7,506 nt of DNA from Waddliaceae bacterium (GTDB taxonomy: Bacteria > Chlamydiota > Chlamydiia > Chlamydiales > SLFE01): contig SLFE01000265.1 in the NCBI GenBank assembly GCA_007124415.1, positions 1 through 7,506 on the forward strand, written 5' to 3'. Positions 1 to 5,908 of the stretch are shown here, one piece after another. Below the pieces are notes generated by a model, which was given only the letters and a program-made list of their open reading frames with translations, was not told where the DNA came from and searched no databases. Position 1 is the first letter of the stretch. Each line of letters begins with the position of its first letter. Made by a program: the position numbers and the translations under genes.

Positions 1-11
1 ATAAGGGACAG

Positions 12-40
12 TGGAATTTAAAAATATTATTTGTTAAAAT
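12..40 (+). promoter_or_regulatory. Candidate promoter for the small basic protein
   Basis: A TAAAAT box at 35-40 (five of six matches to the -10 consensus) sits 17 bases after TGGAAT at 12-17, which is a poor -35 (three of six). The surroundings are AT-rich. It is the best sigma70-like arrangement I can find ahead of the gene starting at 95, but the weak -35 and an AT-rich background that throws up such boxes by chance keep confidence low. Confidence 0.27.
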
Positions 41-94
41 AAAGATTAGAGGTAGAGTCCTCTTGAAATATTAAAGTCTAATATAGAGGTGTTT

Positions 95-313
95 ATGAAA
101 GATATCGCCCATCATCCCAAGCATATTCAAAAAAAAGTTCTTCAAGAAGCCAGGAAAACAAAGAGAAGAAAATCAAGGATTCGTTCAAAGGGCGAAAAAA
201 TGGGGGAAGAAGAAAAATTGACCCGGGATCGTCGAAACCCGGAATATGAAGGGTACAAATTCGACCCTCATCACAGAAAACCCAGAATTTTAAAAAGGAT
301 CAATTATCATTAA
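95..313 (+). CDS. Small very basic protein of unknown function (72 aa)
   Basis: I do not recognise this protein. It has 72 residues, of which 24 are Lys or Arg (13 Lys, 11 Arg) and six are His, with ten acidic residues, so it is strongly cationic. There is no signal peptide or hydrophobic stretch, so it should be cytoplasmic. A dense Lys/Arg block lies at about residues 20-35 (KTKRRKSRIRSK), an acidic patch with EEE follows at 38-40, and the C-terminal third is Tyr/His/Pro-rich. This composition would suit nucleic-acid binding, but that is inference. The ATG at 95 was chosen over the in-frame GTG at 89 because AGAGG at 85-89 lies five bases before the ATG and would overlap the GTG. Its TAA stop (311-313) overlaps the stop codon of the oppositely oriented ATPase gene. 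It is the only plus-strand gene in the window. Confidence 0.6.
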   Translation: MKDIAHHPKHIQKKVLQEARKTKRRKSRIRSKGEKMGEEEKLTRDRRNPEYEGYKFDPHHRKPRILKRINYH

Positions 314-990
314 TATTTATCGACGCCGAAGACTTCTTTGAGGTTTTGCGGGGTGAGGGCCTGTTCAAATGTTCCCTGCTTGAGACAGTGTCCTTTGCAA
401 AAAATCGCGACGCTTTGGCAATGCTTTTTTGCCGCATAGAGGTCGTGCGTCGCAATGATGACAGTCTTGCCTTTTTGCGCCAGCTCTTCCAAAATTTTCC
501 AAATTGTCTGTTGGTGCTGTATGTCGAGGTTGGCGGTCGGTTCGTCGAGAAGCATGATAGGCGCCTCGGTTATCATTGAGCGGGCAATGTAGGCCCGCTG
601 TTTTTCTCCTCCTGACAATTCTGTCATGGGATTGCCGGCAAGCGGAGATAAGTCCATAAGTTCGATCACATCGTTTAGGGTAGGCGAGGTGTGTTTGGGA
701 TAGCACCCCATCTCAATGAATTCTTTGACGGTGAAGCCGAAGGTTACTTGGGGATTTTGCGGAACCAGCGACATCACCTGGCTGATGGCCTCAAGGGGTT
801 TTTCGTGCAAGGGAGATCCATTCCAATAAATATTGCCTTGAGTCGGCAGCCAGATTTTTTTGATTAATTTCAGAAAAGTGGTTTTTCCCGAACCGTTGGG
901 GCCGAGTATGCCGTGGATGCTTCCCGGCTTAAATGACAGGCAGATGCGGTGCAATATAGGGTGGAAGCAAAATTCTTGGATCTCAAGCAT
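310..990 (-). CDS. ABC importer ATPase, FepC/BtuD/HmuV type
   Basis: This is the cytoplasmic ATP-hydrolysing subunit (226 aa) of an importer for an iron complex, heme or cobalamin-like ligand. All catalytic motifs are intact: Walker A GPNGSGKTT at residues 30-38, Q-loop Gln78, signature LSGGEKQR at 125-132, Walker B IMLLDEP at 145-151 and the switch His182 in ATHD. The tail TPQNLKEVFGV (about 213-223) resembles the C-terminal end of FecE/FepC proteins. The ATG at 990 is preferred over an upstream in-frame start at 1059 because AGGAGA lies four bases before it and the usual N-terminus (MLEIQEF) begins there. The first 8 bases overlap the end of the permease gene, so translation is probably coupled. 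At 226 residues it is somewhat shorter than many family members (about 250-265). The ligand cannot be told from this subunit. Its stop codon overlaps the stop of the convergent small gene, and I see no hairpin terminator for it. Confidence 0.93.
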   Translation of the reverse strand: MLEIQEFCFHPILHRICLSFKPGSIHGILGPNGSGKTTFLKLIKKIWLPTQGNIYWNGSPLHEKPLEAISQVMSLVPQNPQVTFGFTVKEFIEMGCYPKHTSPTLNDVIELMDLSPLAGNPMTELSGGEKQRAYIARSMITEAPIMLLDEPTANLDIQHQQTIWKILEELAQKGKTVIIATHDLYAAKKHCQSVAIFCKGHCLKQGTFEQALTPQNLKEVFGVDKY

Positions 991-1996
991 AGCTTCTCCT
1001 AAGTTTCGAATCGTCTTTTCTCGACTGGTAGAGCAAGGTGAAAAAGAAAAGGCCGCCAAGTATCGCCGAAATATTGCCGATTGTGATGAAGTGCAGATGA
1101 AATGTCCTTAATATGAGGTCGAGGGCCGGCAGGGTGAAAGCGCCTCCAAGCATGCTGTAGGGAATCAGGCTTTTGTGGTTGGGTCCGTTCAGGGCGCGGA
1201 CGAGGTGGGGCAGGATCAGCCCGAAAAACGCGATCGTTCCCGTGGTGGCCAGAGCTCCGCCCGCCAGTAGGGCGACGCAAAGAAACAGCCGCCATCTGAT
1301 CCGCTTGACATCCACGCCGATATTGGCCGCTTCTTCTTCACCGAGCGACAAAATGTTGAGTTCCCGTCTGTAAATCATGCATCCGGAAAGACCGACAATA
1401 AGTAGGGGAAGCTGCATATGGACGTGCTGCCAGTTGCGGTTGTAGGTCGACCCTGCCTGCCACTCGGTTAAAATCTGGATCAGCGTCCAATTGTCTCGGA
1501 AGCAGTAAATGATGGCGCTTTGTATGGCAATAAAGATTGTTGAAATGGCAATTCCTGTCAGCACCAGGCTGTAAACTTGGGAACGACCTTTTGATTTGGA
1601 CAGGTTGTAGACGAGAAGGAGGGTGAGGAAGCTGCCGGCAATGGCCGCCAAGGGCGTCGACAGGGGGTAGGCTGCGTGCCATCCCAGAATAAAAACAAAC
1701 AAGACCAGAAGGCTCCCTCCGGCGGTGATGCCGAGGATGCCGGGCGAGGCCAGGGGATTGTGAAAAAGCGATTGCATGACCGCTCCGGAGACAGCGAGGG
1801 CCGCCCCGCTGCTCACAAGGACGATCAGGCGCGGGAGTCTTTCGTCGAGGAGAGGATTCCAGGCAGTCGTGTGCCCTGAGAGGCGAAGTTTCGCTCCTGC
1901 CAGAACTTCTTCCCAAGGCACCTGTCCGTCGAGAAGAATCCCTGCGGACACGCAGAGGAGCAGGATAAATAAAGCGAAAGCATAACCTTTAGCCAC
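983..1996 (-). CDS. ABC importer permease, FecCD/BtuC family
   Basis: This is the inner-membrane subunit (337 aa, about ten helices expected) of the same importer. FecCD family landmarks in order are: RLPR at 53-56, the GAALAVSGAVMQ segment ending at Gln75, NPLASPGILG at 80-89, the coupling region LGEEEAANIGV at 218-228, GTIAFFGLILPHLVR at 253-267, and Asp293 with Arg297 ahead of the last helices. The usual ELPxG motif before the final helix is replaced here by FITIG, a local divergence. The start is a GTG at 1996; GGAGG at 2003-2007 lies six bases upstream and the family N-terminal helix begins immediately (residues 5-22). The start overlaps the end of the binding-protein gene by 8 bases, the same overlap as at its other end. 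Family membership is secure, but iron-siderophore, heme and cobalamin remain equally possible as ligand. Confidence 0.93.
   Translation of the reverse strand: MAKGYAFALFILLLCVSAGILLDGQVPWEEVLAGAKLRLSGHTTAWNPLLDERLPRLIVLVSSGAALAVSGAVMQSLFHNPLASPGILGITAGGSLLVLFVFILGWHAAYPLSTPLAAIAGSFLTLLLVYNLSKSKGRSQVYSLVLTGIAISTIFIAIQSAIIYCFRDNWTLIQILTEWQAGSTYNRNWQHVHMQLPLLIVGLSGCMIYRRELNILSLGEEEAANIGVDVKRIRWRLFLCVALLAGGALATTGTIAFFGLILPHLVRALNGPNHKSLIPYSMLGGAFTLPALDLILRTFHLHFITIGNISAILGGLFFFTLLYQSRKDDSKLRRSYA
995..1000 (-). promoter_or_regulatory. Ribosome binding site of the ATPase gene
   Basis: AGGAGA read on the minus strand lies four bases before the ATG at 990, inside the end of the permease gene. It fixes the start at 990 and not at the in-frame start 69 bases further upstream. 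Confidence 0.7.
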
Positions 1997-3098
1997 TCCG
2001 GGCCTCCGCTAAGATGTCATACAGGTCGAAGTAGCCCAGGAGAAAGTGTTGGGAGGGGGTTTCCTGAATGTTTTTATCGACAAAGAAAACGCGTTGATTT
2101 TTAAAGGCCTTCAGTTCGGAAAGGGGAGGGTGCAAAGTTTGTTCATTGTGCGGCGTGGATAAAATAAGGCAGTCGGGATTGATTTTTAGAATGTCTTCGA
2201 TTTCAAGAGGGATTTCCCAGTCTCCGGAATCGCTGATCGCAAGGCTTTGGTTGATGTTCAATTGCTTGAGCATATTTCCTGTGAGTGTCGAGAGGTTGGG
2301 GGCGGAAAAAAACGTGCGGCAGTTGAGATAAAGGACATTTGGGGGAGGGTCGTTCGACAGCGAGGCGAGGTGGTTGTGCATGGCCATAACCGCCGATTCG
2401 ATGAATTGCGTCAGGATCAGGCTTTTCTTCTTTGCTCCAACTGATTCGCCGACCTGAAGAATGGCTTTTTTAACGTCTTCGGGGGTTTGCACAGCTCCCA
2501 GGTTCACAGTGGGTATCGATCTTTGCTGCATGGCCAAGACGGCGTTGGGGTGCGAGTAGGGAGAAATGAATGCGGTGATGTTTTCGGTATTGCCGATAGC
2601 TTCAAGATGGAAGGGGTCGGCATCAAAGGGAATCAGATCCGTTCTTTCTTTGGGGATAAGGGAGTATTGCAATCGAAAGCCGCTCGGAAGAGCTAGTATT
2701 TTTTCTTCCGGAACAAGCGCCATTAAAATGCCGGAGGCAAGGTATGTTTGAGGGTAATAAGTGCCGCATACAGGTTCTTCATGGGATTGCCAAAGAGCGA
2801 AGACTTGCTTGATGTCATCGCGCGGCAGTCTTTGGATTGAAGGGATGCCTTTGGATATCAGAGACTCAGCTTCAACGTCCCATTCGGCAATGAGGGCGCA
2901 CATGAGGTTGATATCGCCGTTCAAGGCTTTTTTTAGTTTCTCGCGGTCGACAACTCGGGGGCTTTTGAGTTGGTTGCAAGGGGAGGGCGTAATTAGAACC
3001 GCCGGCGGAGATGACGGCGACAGTTGTCCTGAAAAAGCTAAAAACCACCAGGATAAAATCAAACTTATCGAGAAAAAATAGATGAGAAACGGTTTCAT
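1989..3098 (-). CDS. Periplasmic substrate-binding protein of the ABC importer
   Basis: This 369-residue protein is the ligand receptor that should deliver an iron complex, heme or corrinoid to the permease encoded next. Residues 4-22 are hydrophobic after a single Lys, a signal peptide or membrane anchor; cleavage after Ser23 (AFS) is plausible. Cys41 does not sit in a lipobox, so it is not an obvious lipoprotein. The middle stretch, with RSIPTVNLG followed by TPEDVKKAILQVGESVG, matches the pattern 'GIPvv.l...tpedv...i..lG...G' found in class III (FecB/BtuF/HmuT) binding proteins, which are two lobes joined by a long helix. The rest of the sequence is poorly conserved and does not identify the ligand. 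The ATG at 3098 is chosen because the signal peptide starts there; the longer frame to 3143 would translate through a terminator hairpin. No good Shine-Dalgarno is visible, since the upstream bases are the terminator's T run. The downstream permease start overlaps its stop by 8 bases. Confidence 0.8.
   Translation of the reverse strand: MKPFLIYFFSISLILSWWFLAFSGQLSPSSPPAVLITPSPCNQLKSPRVVDREKLKKALNGDINLMCALIAEWDVEAESLISKGIPSIQRLPRDDIKQVFALWQSHEEPVCGTYYPQTYLASGILMALVPEEKILALPSGFRLQYSLIPKERTDLIPFDADPFHLEAIGNTENITAFISPYSHPNAVLAMQQRSIPTVNLGAVQTPEDVKKAILQVGESVGAKKKSLILTQFIESAVMAMHNHLASLSNDPPPNVLYLNCRTFFSAPNLSTLTGNMLKQLNINQSLAISDSGDWEIPLEIEDILKINPDCLILSTPHNEQTLHPPLSELKAFKNQRVFFVDKNIQETPSQHFLLGYFDLYDILAEARSG
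2003..2007 (-). promoter_or_regulatory. Ribosome binding site of the permease gene
   Basis: GGAGG on the minus strand lies six bases before the GTG at 1996. It supports a GTG start that overlaps the binding-protein gene by 8 bases; no nearby in-frame ATG competes with it. Confidence 0.7.
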
Positions 3099-3107
3099 GG
3101 CGGCGCT

Positions 3108-3140
3108 AAAAAAAAAGAGGGGCAAAGGCGGCTTTGCCCC
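3108..3140 (-). terminator. Rho-independent terminator after groEL
   Basis: A perfect 9-bp stem pairs 3119-3127 (GGGGCAAAG on the plus strand) with 3132-3140 (CTTTGCCCC), around a four-base loop. On the minus strand it is followed after TC by nine Ts (3108-3116). It begins 13 bases after the groEL TAA and its T run ends nine bases before the ATG of the binding-protein gene. It therefore separates the nadC-groEL unit from the importer cassette, unless read-through feeds the cassette. Confidence 0.9.
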
Positions 3141-3149
3141 CAAGTCTTA

Positions 3150-3186
3150 TTGATTATTCATCGTCCTCTTCAGCATCGATAATCAA
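3150..3186. repeat. 8-bp inverted repeat at the groEL 3' end
   Basis: TTGATTAT at 3150-3157 is repeated inverted as ATAATCAA at 3179-3186, with 21 bases between. It spans the groEL stop codon and lies just upstream of the importer cassette. The half-sites loosely recall metal-repressor half-sites. A few inverted repeats of this length are expected by chance in 7.5 kb, so a role is not established. Confidence 0.3.
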
Positions 3187-3534
3187 TGCTTCTGATATCA
3201 GGACAATGCCTGCAGCGGAAGAGGCGTGGGTGAGCTCTGTCTTCACAACTTTTGCCGGATCGATAACTCCTGATTTCATCAGGTCTTCTTTTTTTCCTGT
3301 ATTGGCGTTGAATCCGACGTTTGTATCCGAATCCAGCACCTCCGCAAGAATGACCGATCCGTCAAAGCCGGCGTTGCTGACAATCTGTTTGATGGGTGTG
3401 CGGCAAGCCTGGATGACGGCATGGGCCCCAAGTTCTTCGTCGCCCTCAAGCTTCAGATCGTTAATGGCTTTGCCTGCGCGAAGAAGGGCTACTCCGCCGC
3501 CCGGAACGATGCCTTCTTCAACGGCGGCCTTGGT

Positions 3535-3537
3535 TCA
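3535..3537 (-). other. In-frame TGA stop at codon 401 of groEL
   Basis: The codons around it read GAC AGC CTT AGC TGA ACC AAG GCC GCC, that is D-S-L-S-stop-T-K-A-A, against the family pattern D-A-L-H-A-T-R-A-A. No base is gained or lost, so this is a substitution and not a frameshift. TGA also serves as the normal stop of the permease gene, so the genetic code here is standard. Confidence 0.9.
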
Positions 3538-4737
3538 GCTAAGGCTGTCTTCGGCTATTTGTTTTTTTTGCTTCATTTCAGGCTCTGTTGCCGCCCCGAT
3601 TTTGATGACCGCGCCACCTCCGCTCAGCTTGGCCTTTCTCTCTTCGAGTTTTTCTTTGTCGTACTTGCTAGTCGATGCCTCGATTTCATTTTCAATTTGT
3701 TTGATACGGGAGCTGACGGCATCTCCGTTTTGCTGGCTGATGATGGTGGTGTTTTCCTTGGTAATCGTGATTTTTTCTCCGTGTCCAAGAAGGTCGACAG
3801 TCGTTTCCTGCAGCGACATTCCCGTTTCCTCGGATATAACCGTACCGCCCGTCAAAGCGGCTATGTCTTGGAGCATAGCCTTGCGGCGGTCGCCGAAACC
3901 GGGGGCTTTGACGGCGGCGACTTTCAGCGATCCGCGAAGGCGGTTCACAACAAGAGTGGAGAGAACGTCGCCTTCGATATCTTCTGCGATAATCAGAAGT
4001 TCTTTTCCGCTTGCGGCAACCGATTGCAGCAAGGGAAGGATCTCATGGATGTTGGACAACTTTTTATCGGTGATCAGAATGCTGCAGTCGTTCATTTCAA
4101 CAATCATCTTTTCGGCGTTGGTGCAGAAATAGGGGCTGAGGTAGCCGCGGTCGAATTGCATTCCTTCAACGATTTCAATAGTTGTTTCAATGCCTTTGGC
4201 CTCCTCGATCGTGATCACGCCGGCTTTTCCGACCTTGTCCATAGCGTCTGCGATCAGTTTCCCGATTTCTTCATTTCCTGACGCTGAAACAGTGGCGATG
4301 CTTCGGATTTCATCGGAGGTTTTGACAGGCTTTGCCATTTTTTCAAGAGATGCGATAACAGCCTGTACAGCCTTGTCCATGCCCCGTTTGACCATGATGG
4401 GGCTGGCCCCTGACGCGATGTGTTTGATGCCGTTTTCCACTAGAGTTCTGAGTATGAGGGTGGCGCTTGTCGTTCCGTCTCCTGAAGTTTCTTTAATTTT
4501 TTGCACGACTTCCTTTGCGATCGAGACGCCTAGGTTTTCAAAGCCGCCCAGTTCGATTTCGCCGATGATGCTGTTTCCGTCGTTTGTGATCGACGGAGCT
4601 CCCCAGCTTTTTTCATACCCTACATTTCTTCCTTTTGGGCCCAGAGTAAAGGCGACTACATCTGCTAGTTGAGAGATTCCGGATAGCAGTTTTTCCCGGG
4701 CTTCTTCTTCGAAAATAATTTCCTTTGGGGTTGACAT
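3535..4737 (-). CDS. groEL: Part of the GroEL paralogue translated before the TGA (400 aa)
   Basis: If the TGA is real and not recoded, this is the only product of the locus. It would hold the first equatorial segment, the intermediate domain and the whole apical (substrate-binding) domain, but lack the second half of the equatorial domain that forms ring contacts and completes the ATP pocket. Such a protein should not assemble a normal ring, and whether it is stable cannot be judged from sequence. Confidence 0.6.
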   Translation of the reverse strand: MSTPKEIIFEEEAREKLLSGISQLADVVAFTLGPKGRNVGYEKSWGAPSITNDGNSIIGEIELGGFENLGVSIAKEVVQKIKETSGDGTTSATLILRTLVENGIKHIASGASPIMVKRGMDKAVQAVIASLEKMAKPVKTSDEIRSIATVSASGNEEIGKLIADAMDKVGKAGVITIEEAKGIETTIEIVEGMQFDRGYLSPYFCTNAEKMIVEMNDCSILITDKKLSNIHEILPLLQSVAASGKELLIIAEDIEGDVLSTLVVNRLRGSLKVAAVKAPGFGDRRKAMLQDIAALTGGTVISEETGMSLQETTVDLLGHGEKITITKENTTIISQQNGDAVSSRIKQIENEIEASTSKYDKEKLEERKAKLSGGGAVIKIGAATEPEMKQKKQIAEDSLS

Positions 4738-4755
4738 AGATGAGTTCTCCTTAAG

Positions 4756-5613
4756 TTATATCATTAACCTTAAACGTATATCAGTTGGTTTGGCAAAGTA
4801 CGAAGCGCTTGTGGCAATGCCGTCCACTCCTGTTTCCGCAAAGCGGCGCACGGTTTCTAAAGTGATGGTGCCCTTCGATTCGAGATAGACTTTTTTCCCG
4901 GTCTTGCGGATAAGCTTCAGGCACTTTTTGATATCGTCGGGCGCCATGTTGTCGAGCATGAGCGAATCGCAGTCGGTTTGAAGGGCTTCCTTTGTTTCAT
5001 TGATGTCTGCCACTTCGACTTCTACAGGGACGTCGGGAAGGTAAGTTCTGGCCCGTTTGACGGCGTCGTGAATCGGGGTTTTGCTGTCGAAGGCGAAAAA
5101 TGCTAAATGGTTCCGCTTGATAATGAATCGGTGATTGAGTCCGTAGCGGTGATTGACCCCGCCGCCGACGCGTATGGCATATTGTTCCAGGGCCCGCAGT
5201 CCGGGCAGCGTTTTTCTTGTGTCCAGAATTTCGCAGTTTAGACCTCTGACTTTTCTGACGTAGGCCGCCGTGATAGTCGCGACTCCGGAGGCGTGCTGCA
5301 GGAAATTCAGCGCCGTTCGTTCTCCCGCGAGGATGCTTCTAACGGGACCGGAGACTTTCGCGATGACCGTTCCCGCCTTTTGGTAGGAGCCCTCGTCGAC
5401 GCGCAGTTCCACTTCAAGCTTGGGGTCGATATTTTTAAAAATCTTTTCCAGATAGGCCAGACCGGCGATAACGGTCTTTTCCTTTAAGACGAATTTACCC
5501 GATGAAAACGTGCTTTCCTGGAGCAATGCCATGGATGTGATATCGCCCGAGCCTCCCAAATCCTCGGCGAGGGCGATGTCGATCAATCGTTCGATTTCCT
5601 GGTTAAAATCCAT
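4756..5613 (-). CDS. nadC: Nicotinate-nucleotide pyrophosphorylase (quinolinate phosphoribosyltransferase)
   Basis: NadC condenses quinolinate with PRPP and releases CO2 and pyrophosphate to give nicotinate mononucleotide, the entry point of de novo NAD synthesis in the cytoplasm. The 285 residues match the family's usual length. Substrate-binding landmarks are present: GERTALN with Arg99, DTRKTLPGLR with Arg133 and Lys134, GGGVNHR with His155 and Arg156, Lys166 of IKRNH, EVEV at 198-201, and Asp221 of LMLDN. The C-terminal phosphate loops are unusual: the ESSGG/EASGG motif reads ESKGT (Lys247, Thr249), and the 'VGALTHS' loop reads TSASYFAKP (Ser269 for Gly). IKDNH is IKRNH. The ATG at 5613 has AAAGGA four bases upstream and a promoter about 40 bases upstream. 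groEL follows after 18 bases, so the two are probably co-transcribed. No nadA or nadB is in the window. The main alternative is a NadC-like paralogue with altered function. Confidence 0.9.
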   Translation of the reverse strand: MDFNQEIERLIDIALAEDLGGSGDITSMALLQESTFSSGKFVLKEKTVIAGLAYLEKIFKNIDPKLEVELRVDEGSYQKAGTVIAKVSGPVRSILAGERTALNFLQHASGVATITAAYVRKVRGLNCEILDTRKTLPGLRALEQYAIRVGGGVNHRYGLNHRFIIKRNHLAFFAFDSKTPIHDAVKRARTYLPDVPVEVEVADINETKEALQTDCDSLMLDNMAPDDIKKCLKLIRKTGKKVYLESKGTITLETVRRFAETGVDGIATSASYFAKPTDIRLRLMI

Positions 5614-5653
5614 AGATTCCTTTGGTCAAATATACAGGTGGCAGCCGATTAAA

Positions 5654-5682
5654 ATTATAGTCTCAAGATGTCTAATAAACAA
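5654..5682 (-). promoter_or_regulatory. Promoter of the nadC-groEL unit
   Basis: On the minus strand TTGTTT (5682-5677) is followed after exactly 17 bases by a perfect TATAAT (5659-5654). Transcription would begin near 5647, giving a 5' leader of about 34 bases before the nadC ATG. No CIRCE-type inverted repeat lies near it, so HrcA control of groEL through this promoter is not indicated. Confidence 0.7.
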
Positions 5683-5693
5683 GAATATTTTGA

Positions 5694-5879
5694 TTATCGT
5701 CTTCGACAGGGGTATTTTTTCTTTTTTGGATAAGAAGAGCCGGCTATCAGCTGCGGGTGGCCGAAAAGAAGCCGTAGGGAATAGTCCATATAATTATTTT
5801 TAATCGTTGTTCCTTCCTGAAGAAAGAACGTATAGGGTCGTATAATCTTGTTGATGTCCTGATTCTTCTTTCGTTTCAT
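5694..5879 (-). CDS. Possible small basic protein of unknown function (61 aa)
   Basis: I do not recognise this sequence. It encodes 61 residues, basic at both ends (MKRKK at the start, KKKK and a final RRR), with a mixed hydrophobic middle (YSLRLLFGHPQLIAG) too short and polar for a clear membrane helix. Support for a real gene is its setting: GAGGGA lies five bases before the ATG and a good promoter (5909-5937) lies about 30 bases upstream in the same direction. It would fill most of an otherwise empty 458-base gap between the FadL-like gene and nadC, ending 12 bases before the nadC -35 box. No terminator follows, so transcripts may run on into nadC. Against it, the length is short, the composition is undistinctive and no family is recognised. 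The transcript could instead be a leader or small RNA. Confidence 0.42.
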   Translation of the reverse strand: MKRKKNQDINKIIRPYTFFLQEGTTIKNNYMDYSLRLLFGHPQLIAGSSYPKKKKYPCRRR

Positions 5880-5884
5880 GGAGA

Positions 5885-5890
5885 TCCCTC
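5885..5890 (-). promoter_or_regulatory. Ribosome binding site of the possible 61-aa gene
   Basis: GAGGGA on the minus strand lies five bases before the ATG at 5879, a good spacing. It is one of the two reasons for treating this short frame as a gene. Confidence 0.45.
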
Positions 5891-5908
5891 ATGGGTTAGG
5901 AGTAAGCC

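Larger units (their letters stand above)
3154..4737 (-). pseudogene. groEL: GroEL (Hsp60) paralogue interrupted by an in-frame TGA
   Basis: Read through its internal stop, the locus has 527 codons and aligns along its whole length with GroEL, the ATP-driven 14-mer folding chamber of the cytoplasm. Visible landmarks: TLGPKGRNV at 31-39, Asp53 of NDG (E. coli Asp52; its neighbour Lys51 is Asn here), GDGTT at 86-90, GYLSPYF of the apical domain, AAVKAPGFGDRRKAML, and the catalytic aspartate at 397 (E. coli Asp398). Codon 401 (3535-3537) is TGA, where most GroELs have the Ala of HAT. Beyond it 126 codons continue in the same frame with conserved features: AAVEEGIVPGGGVALL, the nucleotide-contacting Asp in VIDPAKV, and a natural TAA. 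The end is acidic (AEEDDE) without the Gly-Gly-Met tail. AGGAGA lies eight bases before the ATG, and nadC ends 18 bases upstream. There is no groES and no CIRCE operator. The clean downstream frame means the lesion is recent, a sequence error, or recoded. Confidence 0.82.

Noticed and set aside
991..1059. Longer N-terminus (23 extra residues) for the ATPase
   Set aside because: The family N-terminus and a good ribosome binding site both point to the ATG at 990; the extra codons are permease sequence in another frame.
3099..3143. Longer N-terminus (15 extra residues) for the binding protein
   Set aside because: It would be translated from the terminator hairpin and T run. The signal peptide begins at the ATG at 3098.
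1989..3153. Cobalamin riboswitch or naming the cassette btuFCD
   Set aside because: Only about 55 bases separate the groEL stop from the cassette start, too few for a cobalamin riboswitch, and no residue pattern singles out B12 over iron or heme.
3535..3537. A genetic code in which TGA is tryptophan
   Set aside because: TGA ends the permease gene normally, the other genes contain no internal TGA, and tryptophan does not suit this position in GroEL.
3134..4281. Long open frames of 332 and 286 codons on the plus strand opposite groEL
   Set aside because: They lie wholly antisense to a clear GroEL sequence, have no ribosome binding site worth the name, and show composition typical of reverse-strand shadows.
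4738..4755. CIRCE operator or groES ahead of groEL
   Set aside because: The gap is 18 bases and no TTAGCACTC-type repeat or small chaperonin gene is present here or ahead of nadC.
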